Shown one piece after another: positions 12,591 to 24,627 of a stretch of 64,000 nucleotides of DNA. The notes under the pieces are model-generated. The model had not been told where the DNA came from and ran no database searches. It saw nothing but the letters and a program-made list of their open reading frames with translations. Position 1 is the stretch's first letter, and each line of letters opens with the position of its first letter. The stretch is from Stictocephala bisonia. Its lineage: Eukaryota > Arthropoda > Insecta > Hemiptera > Membracidae. The stretch covers positions 3,449,228 to 3,513,227 of the forward strand of contig JAQJVL010000031.1 of the NCBI GenBank assembly GCA_035578905.1, given 5' to 3'. Made by a program: the position numbers and the translations under genes.

Positions 12591-12684
12591 ATTATAATAT
12601 TTTTATACAATATTTATTATAAGAGGAATGAAACACAATGTACATTTGTTAAGTTTTGGTATATAATATTATCTTATTTACAAC

Positions 12685-12728
12685 TGTGTTTTGTTAATAG
12701 CATATATATATGCTATTAACAAAACACA
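12685..12728. repeat. Perfect 44-bp palindrome
   Basis: TGTGTTTTGTTAATAGCATATA is followed directly by its reverse complement with no loop. May be the minimal relic of a foldback or a deletion junction. Confidence 0.95.
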
Positions 12729-13319
12729 TATAAAAATAATAAAATAGTCATTGTATTATTTTTAGATGTTCGGAGTAAAATTTAGTTATTAATTTCATGA
12801 ATACTTTATACATTAAAGATCAAATAATATTAATTACATACCTAAGCTGTTGATATTGTAGATTCGATATTTTAAAACCTTCACCTAAACATAAGTCAAC
12901 AAATCATCCTTTTATTGAACATAATTACTATTAACAGCTCTAATGAAACATTTTTAAAGCTATAGTGGTGTGTTGTTGAAAAAGCAATATTGTTCGCTCG
13001 TCTAATGGAATCCCGATCTGACCCAACCCACCAATTCATCTCAATTTCCACCCCTTGAAGCGCCAAGAGTAATGTTATTACACTTTTATATCCAGCTATT
13101 CGGCCATTTTTCTCTGTAAGGCATCTCATTGCCCTTACCGAAAAATCTTTTGTTCTTTAAAAACATTAATATGCAACTTTTGTTATCCAAGCAAATTTTT
13201 TTCTAAAATATTTCCAAAACAGTAATTATTCAAAACAAAAATCTTAAAACCAAGCACACTTTATTCTTATAATATTTCCAAAACAATCTATATTCAACAC
13301 AAAAACCTTAAAATAAATA
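12729..13319. other. Non-coding; weak minus-strand ORF
   Basis: A 77-codon minus frame at 12896-13129 has slightly higher GC than its surroundings but no recognisable motif. I do not call it a gene. Confidence 0.4.
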
Positions 13320-13830
13320 TTAAATTAACCATACCCAACGTAATATTACGCAAAAAACCTAACATAACTTAAACTACCTAACACGACCTAACCAAACATA
13401 TAATTGGAGTCCAAAGTTGATACAGTGGAGAAGAACTGAAAAAATAATGAAAAATGGAAAACCCAAAAATATTTATTTCCTCAAATATAGTGTTATGGAA
13501 ACTCAAATTATGTTAAACTTAGTCCTTATAACGAATATGGAAGGGATTTTCAATCGGATCCCTGCCAAGCAAAATAGACCTGGAAATGCGTTGTTTTATG
13601 AAATGTTAAGTTTTGTTAGGATATGCCATAGTTATGTTATAGTAGATTTCATCAGGTTATTTTAGATTTGATTAAGTTATGTTAGGTTTGCTTACCTTAT
13701 GTATGGTTCGGTTAAGACCGGATAGTTAGGTCAGATTATGGTAGGTTAAGTTTTGTTAGGTTTGGTTAGGTAATGTCATGTTGGGTAAGGTTAAGTTTTA
13801 TTTTGTAAGGTTAGGCTAGTTTGTTATATT
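13320..13830. repeat. Inverted CCTAAC/GTTAGG-rich patches
   Basis: 13330-13405 is rich in CCTAAC/ACCTAACC-like words and 13610-13820 in GGTTAGGTT-like words, so the two flank about 200 bp in inverted orientation. Such degenerate GTTAGG tracts are common in insect genomes. They are not a clean (TTAGG)n telomere array. Confidence 0.5.
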
Positions 13831-13851
13831 ATATAATTAATTATTCATTGG

Positions 13852-14256
13852 TAATATCTTGATCGTCAAGATATGGGTGAATATGAGTGGTGAATGAGTG
13901 GGATGAGTATAGATGAACTAGTGCAGTCATTGTTACTATCTTAGGTCGACTGTTCCTTAAAAAGAATTATTTATTGTCATGCCAATAGCCATAGCAGCTC
14001 AGGGACCTACAGATTTACGTGTAATCCGGACCACGTAATATTGGTTTGATTGTCTTCTAATTGACATGCCTGATAATCATATATCTTCCCTACACCCAAA
14101 ATATATCTGAACATTGCCTAACACCCAAAACGGACACTCCAGACTTCATTACTATTGTCCACGTCGATGGCACCCATTGGGTGGATGCCTTGTTGATATT
14201 AAGAGAGCCGAATATAAAAAATATCACCTACAATCTCCACAACACTTTATTGCTAA
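13852..14256 (-). repeat. 445-bp SINE family, reverse 5'-truncated copy
   Basis: The reverse complement matches the elements at 23979 and 35770. Shared landmarks are the GATTGTAGGTGATA segment, the GGACA(C/A)TA..GAAGTCTG segment, CCACGTAA..CTGTAGGTCCCTGAGC, and the 3' CTCATATTCACCCATATCTTGACGATCAAGA end with its small hairpin. The tRNA-like head is missing. The plus-strand ORF across 14061-14261 is just antisense of this SINE. Confidence 0.75.
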
Positions 14257-15030
14257 TCTAACCTTATAAAAACCAAACTACCTTCAAAAACTGTAAAATT
14301 GTCAACAACGTCAATTTATGCCAATGAATCAGTGTGAACATTCAAAGAATTCATTGAGAGAGAAATATTAAAAAAGAAAAATTGTTTTCGTGTATTCTAG
14401 TTTATGTCACAATATATTCTTGTTTCTTCGTTATTTATCTATTATAAACAAACAACTCAGCCAAAGGTCACCCAGGCCTCAGTTCTATATAATTAATGAT
14501 AAACTTAATAAATTTAAATCTCAATGCTGTAATGAAAACATAAAACTTGGTGGGACAGCAGTAATCAAGTTAGTTAAAGACAAAGGTTTGATGCTACTCC
14601 TTTCATTAAAGTCGGACTCAATTACCGACAGTTACTTTAACTTACTTTCAATTGACAAAATTGTCAAATACTTGATATTAAACATATATAGAACTAGATT
14701 GATATTAGATTTTCGGTAATCTATGTTTAATAATAAATTTTATCTACATGTATGTCTAAACCTAAAATTCATTTTAGGTGTTATTGAATTAGAATAAGTA
14801 TTGTAGTAGATTATTATTCTTAAAGATTAACTTTTATTTCGTGATTAATTGTATTTTTAAATTTGACCAAGCATTTATTGCGTGAGAATTGAGCTATATA
14901 TTAAAACGTTGTATACCATAATAGTGATTGTTTTATATAATAGTTCTTATCAGGGCCTGTAATTTGATAACTGAAGGGAAATGATTTATTTTTTAATTGT
15001 AATCAATGCAAGCAGTACATAATAAAATAA
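14257..15030. other. AT-rich non-coding stretch
   Basis: A 109-codon plus frame at 14390-14719 shows no motif and has biased AT-rich composition; not supported as a gene. Confidence 0.45.
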
Positions 15031-15618
15031 CAGTATTTCTCAGCCCTTATTTAGGACGTTCTATGGAAATATTGTTAAACTGGTTACACCAGTACTTCTC
15101 AGCCCTTATTAAGGACGTTCTATGGAAATATTGTTGAACTGGTTATAACAGTACTTCTCAGCCCTTATTAAGGACGTTCTATGGAAATATTGTTGAACTG
15201 GTTATAACAGTACTTCTCAGCCCTTATTAAGGACGTTCTATGGAAATATTGTTGAACTGGTTATAACAGTACTTCGCAGCCCTTATTAAGGACGTTCTAT
15301 GGAAATATTGTTAACTGGTTATAACAGTACTTCTCAGCCCTTATTAAGGACGTTCTATGGAAATATTGTTGAACTGGTTATAACAGTACTTCTCAGCCCT
15401 TATTAAGGACGTTCTATGGAAATATTGTTGAACTGGTTATAACAGTACTTCTCAGCCCTTATTAAGGACGTTCTATGGAAATATTGTTGAACTGGTTATA
15501 ACAGTACTTCTCAGCAATTTTTAAGGACGTTCTATGGAAATATTGTTGAACTGGTTTTAACAGTACTTCTCAGCCCTTATTAAGGACGTTCTATGGAAAT
15601 ATTGTTGAACTGGTTATG
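15031..15618. repeat. 59-bp minisatellite, about 10 copies
   Basis: Unit: CAGTACTTCTCAGCCCTTATTAAGGACGTTCTATGGAAATATTGTTGAACTGGTTATAA. CAGTA landmarks at 15031, 15090 and 15149 show the 59-bp step. Internal units are almost identical, so amplification is recent. The ninth unit has CAGCAATTTTTAAGG instead of CAGCCCTTATTAAGG, and one unit lacks a G. Confidence 0.95.
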
Positions 15619-16170
15619 AGTGCTTCACGTAATTTCCACGAACCCATCCAATGTCAGAAAATAACTATGTATATGTATCATCTGAGGCTAGTAAATCAAA
15701 TATGAATATGTTGATGATTTCTCAGTGTAGCAATGTTCAGAGGCGATGAAGTCAACATGAGCAGTTACAATATACTATGCTGCTGTACAATGTTATGGTC
15801 GCATGAAAAATATTGGTCAACTGGTTTTACAGGCTACTATGGCATAAACATTATTGGACAAATCGGTTTCAATTACTATCTGACCGCATTAAAATTGCGT
15901 GTGATAAAATACGTTGAATTATCTGTAAGGTTGGACTTATTTGGTATAAATAAAAACATATAAGAAATAGTTAAGCAATGTTCATTGTTTAGACCAAGAT
16001 GATGTTGAAATAATTTTAAATAAGGACTGCAATTTTCAATTTTGTTGTTACAATAAATATTATATTTAGTTAGTGTTATTTATTTTAATGTCTGTTTTGT
16101 TTAATATGAATAAAGTTTATTTAGTGTAATTTATTTATTTATTTTTTATTTATATTTGTTTTCTTAAATA
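15619..16170. other. Non-coding; weak ORF
   Basis: A 76-codon plus frame at 15733-15963 has no family signature. Otherwise AT-rich. Confidence 0.45.
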
Positions 16171-16171
16171 C

Positions 16172-16195
16172 AGTACAAGTAAACGTCACACAATA
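16172..16195 (+). repeat. Solo terminus of a foldback family
   Basis: AGTACAAGTAAACGTCACAC is identical to the left terminus of the element at 47476. The rest of the element is not present here. Confidence 0.55.
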
Positions 16196-16260
16196 CAAAT
16201 TTATAACCAGTAAAGCAAGAAACTTTAATTTGGGAGTAGGAAACTACAACGTATTATGGA

Positions 16261-16480
16261 GAGCCAGTGGCCGATTGGTCTAAGGCGCCAGGACTTTGTA
16301 CCTGAGTTAGAACATGTTCTAATCCCAGACTAGACCGTTAGATTTTTCAGTAACTCATTTTGTACTGGTATGTTTCTCCCCTTTACTTTGTCTGATAAGT
16401 TTCCAATGAGACTAATTGTTTATTGAGAGTGATAAATGTAAGATTCAAGAGCAAAGCCGTCTGTCCTTTTCTTTGGAAAA
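16261..16480 (+). repeat. tRNA-Leu-derived SINE
   Basis: The head reads AGTGGCCGATTGGTCTAAGGCGCCAG, which is the 5' half of an insect tRNA-Leu with an A box. A degenerate B box (TGTTCTAATCCCAGAC) follows about 45 nt downstream. The body continues with TTTCTCCCCTTTACTTTGTCTGATAAGTTTCC and is shared with the copy at 36899. It lacks an intact acceptor stem, so it is not a tRNA gene. Confidence 0.75.
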
Positions 16481-17697
16481 AAGTGTAATTTTTAAAAGTA
16501 AAAACCTAATTAAAATTAATGAACTAAAAAGTCACTTTAAAAATTAGCAGGGACACAGACAAAGCGTAATTCTTTAAAATGATTGGGACTATTTAACTCC
16601 GTCACGTGGTTAGTGTTTAACTTCCTTGCGTGATGTATTTGTTTTCATAATAACATATCACTTCAGTATATTATTTTAAATAAACGTTTGTTATAACTAT
16701 ATAAAAAGGTTCTTTGCATAGTCAATATTTTTTTTATTTTCAAACAAAAACCAGTGAATACTAATTGTAATTGTTTTGTCAATATAATCATGTTATTCTT
16801 TACTGTTTTACAATCTTTATGTATTTAATTTTCAATGTATTTCCACTAATATATTTTTTATTTTTTTATTGTAATAATACAGAAATGCTTTGAAAAAATA
16901 TTTTAGTGTAAATTGAATGTAAGTGAATACATACAAAGCCTATAACAAATGTAGTAATTATTGATTTACAACATTTTTTAGAGTTACTTATTTATGCAAA
17001 TGAAATTATTTAAATGTGAATGTTGAATTAGGTAAAAATACTTGAAATATAAACAATCAAAAAAAATTATAATAGTATTGGAATAAAGTTGCAAAGAGTT
17101 CAATTAAAAGTTTGTTGTGGTCCAAGTTTACAGCTTTGAAAGTTTTATTCCATGAATTATTCAGTCCTATATTTAGCTTAAAAGGAAAATGCAATCAACA
17201 GTGTTTACTGAAGTAAGTTTTAAGAGTTTCTTTCTTTGAACTTGGCTTACATTATAATAAGTTATATTTATCATATAATTATGTTATTTTTTTGTTAAGA
17301 TAATATTTATTGTAAATCCCTTAAGGATTATAAATAGTTTTAATATCTTATTTGAAGACATATAACTAGTCTTTTTACAATTGGTAATTGAAGTTATGAA
17401 TCGTTTAACAACTCACATTATTTGTTACATCAAAAAGAAAGTGATCCTGTTCTTCTATTACTCCTGGAGGGTATTATGTGAAATAACCATCTTATCGCGT
17501 ATCTGCAGGAATGCAATTCATTGCGTTTTTTATTTTATTCCTAATCTGTAATAATATAATATGTCATTATGATGAAAAATCACCATTAATGTTATATTTA
17601 CGCAAAGATAACGCTTTTTGTCCTGATATACATTTTGTAGTATATCAAGATTAAATATAGTTTTTTATTTAGCATAATACATGTTGGTACAAATATA
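16481..17697. other. AT-rich non-coding stretch
   Basis: Nothing recognised. Confidence 0.5.
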
Positions 17698-17838
17698 TTA
17701 TATATGATCAAACAACACAAATGTATTACAATACTGTATAAGCACAAAATGCACAAATATATTACAATACAAGTACACAATGAACAAATATTATGTGATA
17801 GATTTCGGTGATCCACGCTCACACCAGAGGGATTCACA
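17698..17838 (-). repeat. Partial copy of the 47476 foldback family
   Basis: On the minus strand GTGAATCCCTCTGGTGTGAGCGTGGATCACCGAAATC is followed by TACTTGTATTGTAATATATTTGTGCATTTTGTGCTTATA. This corresponds to the right half of the element at 47476-47706. Terminal sequence is lost. Confidence 0.7.
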
Positions 17839-17930
17839 AAATAATGAAATGATTAGTAACATTAATCATTATATACATTGTTGAATACATTATGCTGTTA
17901 TTTTATAACAATTCTAAGATGAAAATATGC

Positions 17931-18256
17931 ATTTTTCCGATAATTCACTACCTCCACTTTTTTTTGTTTCCGGTAATGCATTACCGCTTGATAAACATTA
18001 TATAGCTCTAAAAGCTGGCCCCAATAGTTTTTACGTCCAATGTGGTATTCATTATTCACTAGAAATCTGATATCGCTGGCCTTATGTTATCGCTTTCCAA
18101 GAACTTACACATGGAGAGCACATTCGGTGGTAAATCAATCGTTGGATTTAATAGTTTTTAAACAAATTTAGTAGCCACCTAACGTAACCTAACCTGACCT
18201 AAACTAATCTAACCGTAATTGCTATAAGTAATAGTAGTGAAGTAACGGAAAAGGTG
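17931..18256 (+). mobile_element. MITE copy A (TIR CCTTTTCCGTTACTTCACTAC)
   Basis: The 5' end TTTTTCCGATAATTCACTACC and the 3' end GTAGTGAAGTAACGGAAAAGG form terminal inverted repeats. The body shares ATCGCTGGCCTTATGTTATCGCTTTCCAAGAACTT and GGATTTAATAGTTTTTAAACAAATTTAGTAGC with copy B. It differs by an ACCTAACGTAACCTAACCTGACCTAA tract inserted before the 3' end, which copy B lacks. Confidence 0.75.
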
Positions 18257-20625
18257 CGAAAATATAGTCTATATTATTTTCCTTTTAATTATTTCTGTAA
18301 GTTTGGATTGTTGTTTTTTTACCATTACTTTACAGTTATTTACTTTACAAAGATCTTTCTTCCTGTATTCTTTTTAGTGCACTAGTAAATCATTGTTCCT
18401 ATGATTTTTAAACTGTTACTCGTCGTATGCATTACTTAAAAAACACTGTCCTTGAGTAACTTAGTAGAATATTTTGTATATATAATAAATATGGTTATAA
18501 AAACTCATTCCACTAAAATTTTTTACATCAATAGTGCTATAAATAACTAGATAATAGTGTCATTTGTTTGAATTAAACATACCAGGAATGAACAATATTC
18601 ATTTACGCACAAACGAAAGTATTGACAATTTTTAAAAGTGTTAAATGTAAGGGGTGAGTCATATTTTACATTAGCAGGAACATTTTTGGAATGCAAATGT
18701 GAGTTTTAGATCCTGAAACCTGTAGACCAGTGAATATAAGGAAGAATGGAAGGATATTTGTAAATAAATAAAGAGTAGTACTTTTTAAACTAAAAAAACG
18801 TACAATACATTATTATTGCCTTTTGTTTTAGGATTTACTCTGAATTTAAAAGCAGATATCTTGAAGCAATTAAATTTTTAATGGTCTTAATTTCGATAAG
18901 TTTTTAATGTTTATATGATTATTCATTCAGTTTAATATAATTTTATATTTCAAGTAATGACTATCAAGTACAGTATAACAGTCTTAATACAGAAGAATAA
19001 CAATGGTTTTGTATACCATACTATATTTGTCAGGCATCATGTATGTAGTCATATATTTATTTTATATTAGTACTATATTACTATCTATATATGACTAATG
19101 TAATGCAATCTCTTGATAGATAAGCTTAAGTTGAGTAATATTTTACCCTCTTGGGGCTGAATTAAAGTAAATTGGCTCATATATCCTTTAATTATAAAAT
19201 GCTCACATAACTTATCTGATAAAATGTTCTTATATGCCCATAAATTCCAATATTCCTCTTTACCAAGTGTCTCATTATATTATGCAGGGCTTACGTGTAG
19301 GATAAAAAGCAAATAAATATTATATGTTTTCTAATAACACAAAATAACATACTTGGTCATATTAGGATTAAGACTATACAATACTAGAATAACTCACCAA
19401 TGGTGTCGTAGTTGGATTATAAACCTGAATGTGTAGTTTTACATAACATAAGACGGAAATTAATTTATTTCAAGAAATATTAAATTAATAGATCTTAGAA
19501 AAGTAAAAGGTTATGCTGAAAAACATCGTTGCTTCCGAATAAATTTTAAAATGTTAATAGTTATGATTAAGGTTTTATCCTGTGTTATTTGTACTGTGTA
19601 AAATACAAGTATAATAAATGTACTATGTTGATATTAAAAAAAGAAGCATTATTAATCTTTTTATTTAAAAAGTATATTGATACAAAATTATTATCATATC
19701 TTACATTATTAGTTTCATATGGTAAAAGTATATGAGTTTTGAAGTTAATGCGAGATCGTGTACTATAGTGAAGCCTGGTTAGTACTAACATAAATCTTAT
19801 TGCAACATGTTGTATTAGAACGACTTAACACCAACATATGTCTTGGTATGTTAGTCCCCTTAATGATTTTTTCACATAAGTATGTAGGTAACTATATATA
19901 TCTAATCACTAACACACTTGACAAAAGAACGCTCGGTTAAAACTGTTGTCATTACGGTGTAAAATATTGTGCATCGTTTCCCCATTACGTCACATATTCA
20001 TCGTTAGTGTAACGAGACCGCAGAGCTTGTTAGTGGATGATAAACCACTTTTAATCGTGATGTGATTTTTCCCTATTATTGTAAAAACAATTAGTTATAA
20101 TGTATGTCATTGATCTAAAGATGATAACGTAAATGTTTTTCAAGTATTTATTTGCAACAAAATTGTAAATAGCTTAGTAATACTGTATGATGTTAACAAG
20201 CTGAATTCAGACAAATTATCTATTTATAGAGATAGGTTGTTCTAGTTTACTTAACATATTGTTCTATTGTAAGTATTATAAACCAAATATACATATGCCA
20301 TGTCGTTTACTATATAAACTTTGGTGAAGTGAATAAAAGCTAGTGAATTTACTATCTACGATATACTAGGCCAATAAAGTATTTGCTCAAACCGGTGTGA
20401 AGAAAGAAACTGAGAAGTTTCTAGGAGTTTGTAGCACTTTCTGGAAATCCATAAGCACTTACTAAAGTAGAAAATGCTAGGTCCTATCGTATACTAGATT
20501 TACATCCTGTCTTGGCGCAACTCTTTCACTAACGTCCTGTCTGTTGAACCTGTAATTTATTCGTCAAATCCTTTTTCAAGTGAAAAAATTTGTATTCACC
20601 TAACCGGGATGTCCTTGTAGACGGT
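18257..20625. other. AT-rich non-coding stretch
   Basis: 2.4 kb, no repeat or gene recognised. Confidence 0.5.
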
Positions 20626-20928
20626 TTGGATCTTTTCCGTTTATTCACTACGGCTTGATACATTTTCTATTGCTAAAAAAAAAAACTGTTCCCCAATTAT
20701 TTTTATTTCAACTTCGGTATTTCTTATCCTCTATGAGTCCGATATCGCGGGCCTTATCTTATCGTTTTCCAAGAACTTTCACACGGATGGCGTATTCAGC
20801 GGTCACATTGGATTTACTAGTTTTTGATCAACTTTAGTAGCAACCTAGCCGTAATTATGATAAAAAAATAGTAGTAGTGAAGTAACGGAAAAAGTAATGG
20901 TAGTGAATTAATGGAAAAGGTCCGACGG
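20626..20928 (+). mobile_element. MITE copy B
   Basis: Left end TCTTTTCCGTTTATTCACTACGGC. The right end has two overlapping versions of the TIR: GTAGTGAAGTAACGGAAAAAG, then GTAGTGAATTAATGGAAAAGG. The body matches copy A around GATATCGCGGGCCTTATCTTATCGTTTTCC. The doubled right TIR is a small terminal duplication. The 60-codon ORF inside is incidental. Confidence 0.75.
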
Positions 20929-21790
20929 GTTAGTATAACAAAATTGATAAAATAAGGACAATTGATAAATATGCATCTTTTACTGGCCACTATTTTGAAT
21001 TTAACTTGATAAATATTTGAACATATACACTTGTAAAGAACACAGACATTCTATGAGCAGCCCACATAATTTCAAACTGATCCACTCGTACATAAATTAA
21101 TTCTTGATGGTAACATTTTTTTATAAATACATGTAACATAAAATATATTAGAATATGTATATATTTAAGAACATAAACAAATCTAAATATTAAAAAGAAT
21201 GGAGGTTTTGGTTAATTATGAGAACGAATGTATGATAAAACACAGATAATAAAAGGTATCTGGGTTTTATTATAAGGGATACGTTTTAAATGTCAAACAC
21301 GGAACATAGGACGAGAGGTAGTAAATAGTAGGGAAATGTCTAGCATGCCTTGGCCAACTTGATAACAATGTTACAAATAGTTCAGTGGAGAGGTTTCTTT
21401 TTATCAATGTTTACGCTAAGTGCCATCCCGACATGCTTAGTAGAAACTTTGGTAAATTATATTCCATCTATTCTATCCAAACCTATAGTTTAATTAAAAA
21501 TTTAATTAATTTTTTAGAACAAGTTCTAGCAACATTGATTTATTTCAAGAGATTCCTGTGAAACTAAATTTTTAGTTAACATTCTAACACGCCATTAAAA
21601 GTAAGGCAGCTTCTCTGTTTTTTATTGAAAATTATAAGTAGCTATATATTTACTCATATTTTTAAATAGTTACATGAACCCGAATTATTATAGTAACGTA
21701 TGAGCTTCACAAGTTTAATAATTTACTTCAATTAAATATTAAATTGTAGCAAAAGTAAAATAGTAATTACGATCAATTTTCATACGTTTT
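20929..21790. other. AT-rich non-coding stretch
   Basis: Nothing recognised; slightly GC-richer sequence at 21300-21470 has no open frame. Confidence 0.5.
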
Positions 21791-22097
21791 TGGGGGGTGG
21801 ATGACATAAACACTTGTTATTGGGAGGTGGATGACATAAACACATGTTATTGGGGGATGGATGACATAAACACTTGTTATTGGGGGTTGGATGACATAAA
21901 CACTTGTTATTGGGGGGTGGATGACATAAACACATGTCATTGGGGGGGGGGGTGGATGACATAAACACTTGTTATTGGGGGGTGGATGACATAAACACAT
22001 GTTATTGGGGGGGTGGATGACATAAACACTTGTTATTGGGGGGTGGATGACATAAACACTTGTTATTGGGGGGTGGATGACATAAACACTTGTTATT
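21791..22097. repeat. 30-bp G-run minisatellite, 10 copies
   Basis: Unit: TTGGGGGGTGGATGACATAAACACTTGTTA. The landmark ATGACATAAA recurs at 21801, 21831, 21861, 21891, 21921, then 21955, 21985, 22016, 22046 and 22076. The first five steps are exactly 30 bp, and later ones vary only through the length of the G run (5 to 10 Gs). Read on the minus strand it gives a repeated CLCHPPPNNK peptide, but the G-run indels break the frame and there is no support for a gene. Confidence 0.95.
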
Positions 22098-23272
22098 CTG
22101 ATGTGTTTATCGATATATCAGATCTGTGAGCTAATATTTTCCTCAATACTTAACTTTACCATAATGACTTTATGTTCTTCTAGTAAATTTAATTGTCTTA
22201 GCATTTCAAATATACTGAATATTCACATAAAATGTTAGGCAAACTTATTATTCAGTACGATCAATCAATCATTCTAAACTTCTTTATTCGTCAAATACAT
22301 AGTACAATGTATGAATAGGGTCTAAAATACATTAAGTAATTAACTAAAATACACTTAAACAAATATAAATTACAGTCTAGAATATGAATGGAAAATAAAC
22401 AGCTGTTCAAATCTAAATATTGATTTACAAAAAGTTGTAACACCTTTTGAAATGAAAACAATGTTGTTTGTAATAATGATAAGGTTAGATCTTTCATAAT
22501 TTTAAACCAGGATGATTGTAGGCAAGGTTAAAATGGAAATTTAATGCAGTTATTTTTATCTAATTAATTTTTACCTGTGAAACAAAATAATGGAATAAAC
22601 ACGTTTTAAATAGGTTAAGTAATATCATTGGGTGTTTATGATAATAAATAGGGAGCAACGAAAGTATTGTGAGTGAGATGCTTTAAATAAAATTAATAAT
22701 GTGATTTTACGCTATACAGTTGACCTACTATTATTTGTAGTCAACAGTCATATGCCGAGGCCGAAGGCCAAGATGTATCGTGGGCATTGTGCGTCTCGGT
22801 AGGGTGTCCTATAATTTAACCTACAATTAAAACATGGCTATTTGAAAGCTATGTTGAAATACATACTGTTCATATAGTTTACATTACATGCACATAGTAC
22901 TAAACATGATTGATGATAAAATTGCTTTTCACATAAAGATTCTTCTTTAACAATTTTAGGCCAGGCGTTTTTAACATTTAAGGGTTATCTTTATGAAAAA
23001 GTAAACTGGAATTACCTAATTTTCCAGTAAGATAACTTATACTTTACTCCCGGGCTACCCTTTTGGTTCGGAAGTCCCATTAAACAACTGGTATAGTATA
23101 AATGAAAAAATAATGTTCCAACAACTGCCTAAGTAAAGATATTATTAATCCAGATATAGCAGAACTATAATGTTTTATATGACATAGATTATTCATTGTT
23201 TTGAAATTATATTTATCGTTTTAAATATTATAGTTGTCTAATATACACGAATTACATATTTTCATTCTTAAT

Positions 23273-23283
<11 letters not shown>
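22098..23283. other. AT-rich non-coding stretch
   Basis: A short GC-rich imperfect palindrome, CCGAGGCCGAAGGCCAAG, lies near 22756. No gene. Confidence 0.5.

Positions 23284-23325
<42 letters not shown>
23284..23325. repeat. (TG)n microsatellite
   Basis: About 21 uninterrupted TG units flanked by TA repeats. Confidence 0.95.
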
Positions 23326-23330
<5 letters not shown>

Positions 23331-23978
23331 ACATATATAACCTTTCTAACATTAAATGTCATAAACTGTAATTTAAATGGTAGATTACTAGTTCAATATG
23401 GATAAGCATCATGGTTATAACAAGACACTTTAAACTAGTAAGACATCTAAGGTGTCGTATGTTATGTAACATGACAAGATTGCAGTGTATTACACAACTT
23501 CATGCATAAAATAACAAAGGTAACCGAGAATAATATCAGTACTTCCGAGAATATTATACTATGTTAACTTTATGTTGCTGTAAGACTAGAGTTTGTGTGT
23601 TGGTGTTGGATAAACTGAAAATAATGTATGTACTATTTGTAGAGATGTAGGTCAACTCACAGTTTTATAACTTTGTAGTTTATTGCGTTATATACACTTT
23701 GAAAGTTATGGAAATTTTTTATGATTTTGACAAATTTTAGAGAAGACTTTGGTCCCAAATTCACCTACTAAAATACGATCTAATTTCTTTGTAATATAGG
23801 AAATTAATGTCTTAAAACATGCACATAAACAGTTTCTAAAACTTAATCGTTAATGTTGTTTAACATTATTCAACTTATGATGCACGTATTGTAGTGTGGG
23901 GGATATATTAGTTCTAGGGGAGGGGTCCTAAACTACGCAACATAGTTTAGATTTAGGTATGATTTATTCTTCTGGGTC
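23326..23978. other. AT-rich non-coding stretch
   Basis: Nothing recognised. Confidence 0.5.
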
Positions 23979-24430
23979 GGCACTGGTGGCGCAGTGCTGT
24001 AACCCAGCTACATGGGGACAAAGTGTTTGGGAGATTGTAGGTGATAGGTTCCATGCTCGGTTCTATTATTACAGACACGGTGTCCGCTCAATGGTTGCCA
24101 TCAACGTAGACACTACTAGAGTAGTCTGGAGTGTCCGTGTTGAATGGTAGTCAAGGTTCGGATTTTGTGTAGGGGAGAGAACTGCGTGTCAGGCTTGTCA
24201 GTTAGCTTAAAATCAGACCAACACTACGTGGTTCGGATTCCACGTAAAGCTGTAGGTCCCATAGTTGCCCTGGCTATTGGACTATTAATAAATAGTCCTT
24301 TCTGAGCTAAGTTGAACTCAGATAGTAACAATGACTACACTCCTTCATCTACAGTCATCACACTCATTCACTCCTCATATTCGCCCATATCTCTACGATC
24401 GGCGTCTTAGAGATGAATAATGAATAATGA
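23979..24430 (+). repeat. 445-bp SINE family, fullest copy
   Basis: Begins GGCACTGGTGGCGCAGTGCTGTAACCC, a pol III A-box-like head, with a B-box-like AGGTTCCATGCTC about 60 nt on. A second tRNA-like arm, CGTGGTTCGGATTCCACG (stem with TTCGGAT loop), lies at about 24228. The 3' end carries CTCATATTCGCCCATATCTCTACGATCGGCGTCTTAGAGATG, with a small hairpin, then a TGAATAATGAATAATG tail. The copy at 35770 matches over the full length and the one at 13852 is partial and reversed. Confidence 0.8.
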
Positions 24431-24627
24431 TTTTTTTAATTATCTAACATTATGTTTAATTTTAAATGTTCAAAAACCCATTTTAACAATGCTCTCTATA
24501 ATTATTTCATTTGAAAACGTTATTATACATTTAGTGTCATGGCGATAGAATTCGTGTTTGAATAAACTACTTATTAGTAACCAAATGGCTTTTAAATAAG
24601 AAAGGGAAGAATCTTCTGCTCTAATTT

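Noticed and set aside
13600..13830. Telomeric (TTAGG)n repeat
   Set aside because: Words are degenerate and mostly GGTTAGGTT-like without a regular 5-bp period.
14061..14261. 66-codon ORF
   Set aside because: Antisense of the reversed 445-bp SINE.
16261..16330. tRNA-Leu gene
   Set aside because: Acceptor stem and T-arm do not pair and a shared SINE body follows; a SINE head.
21773..22000. CLCHPPPNN repeat protein
   Set aside because: Minisatellite with variable G runs that break the frame; no start context or conservation.
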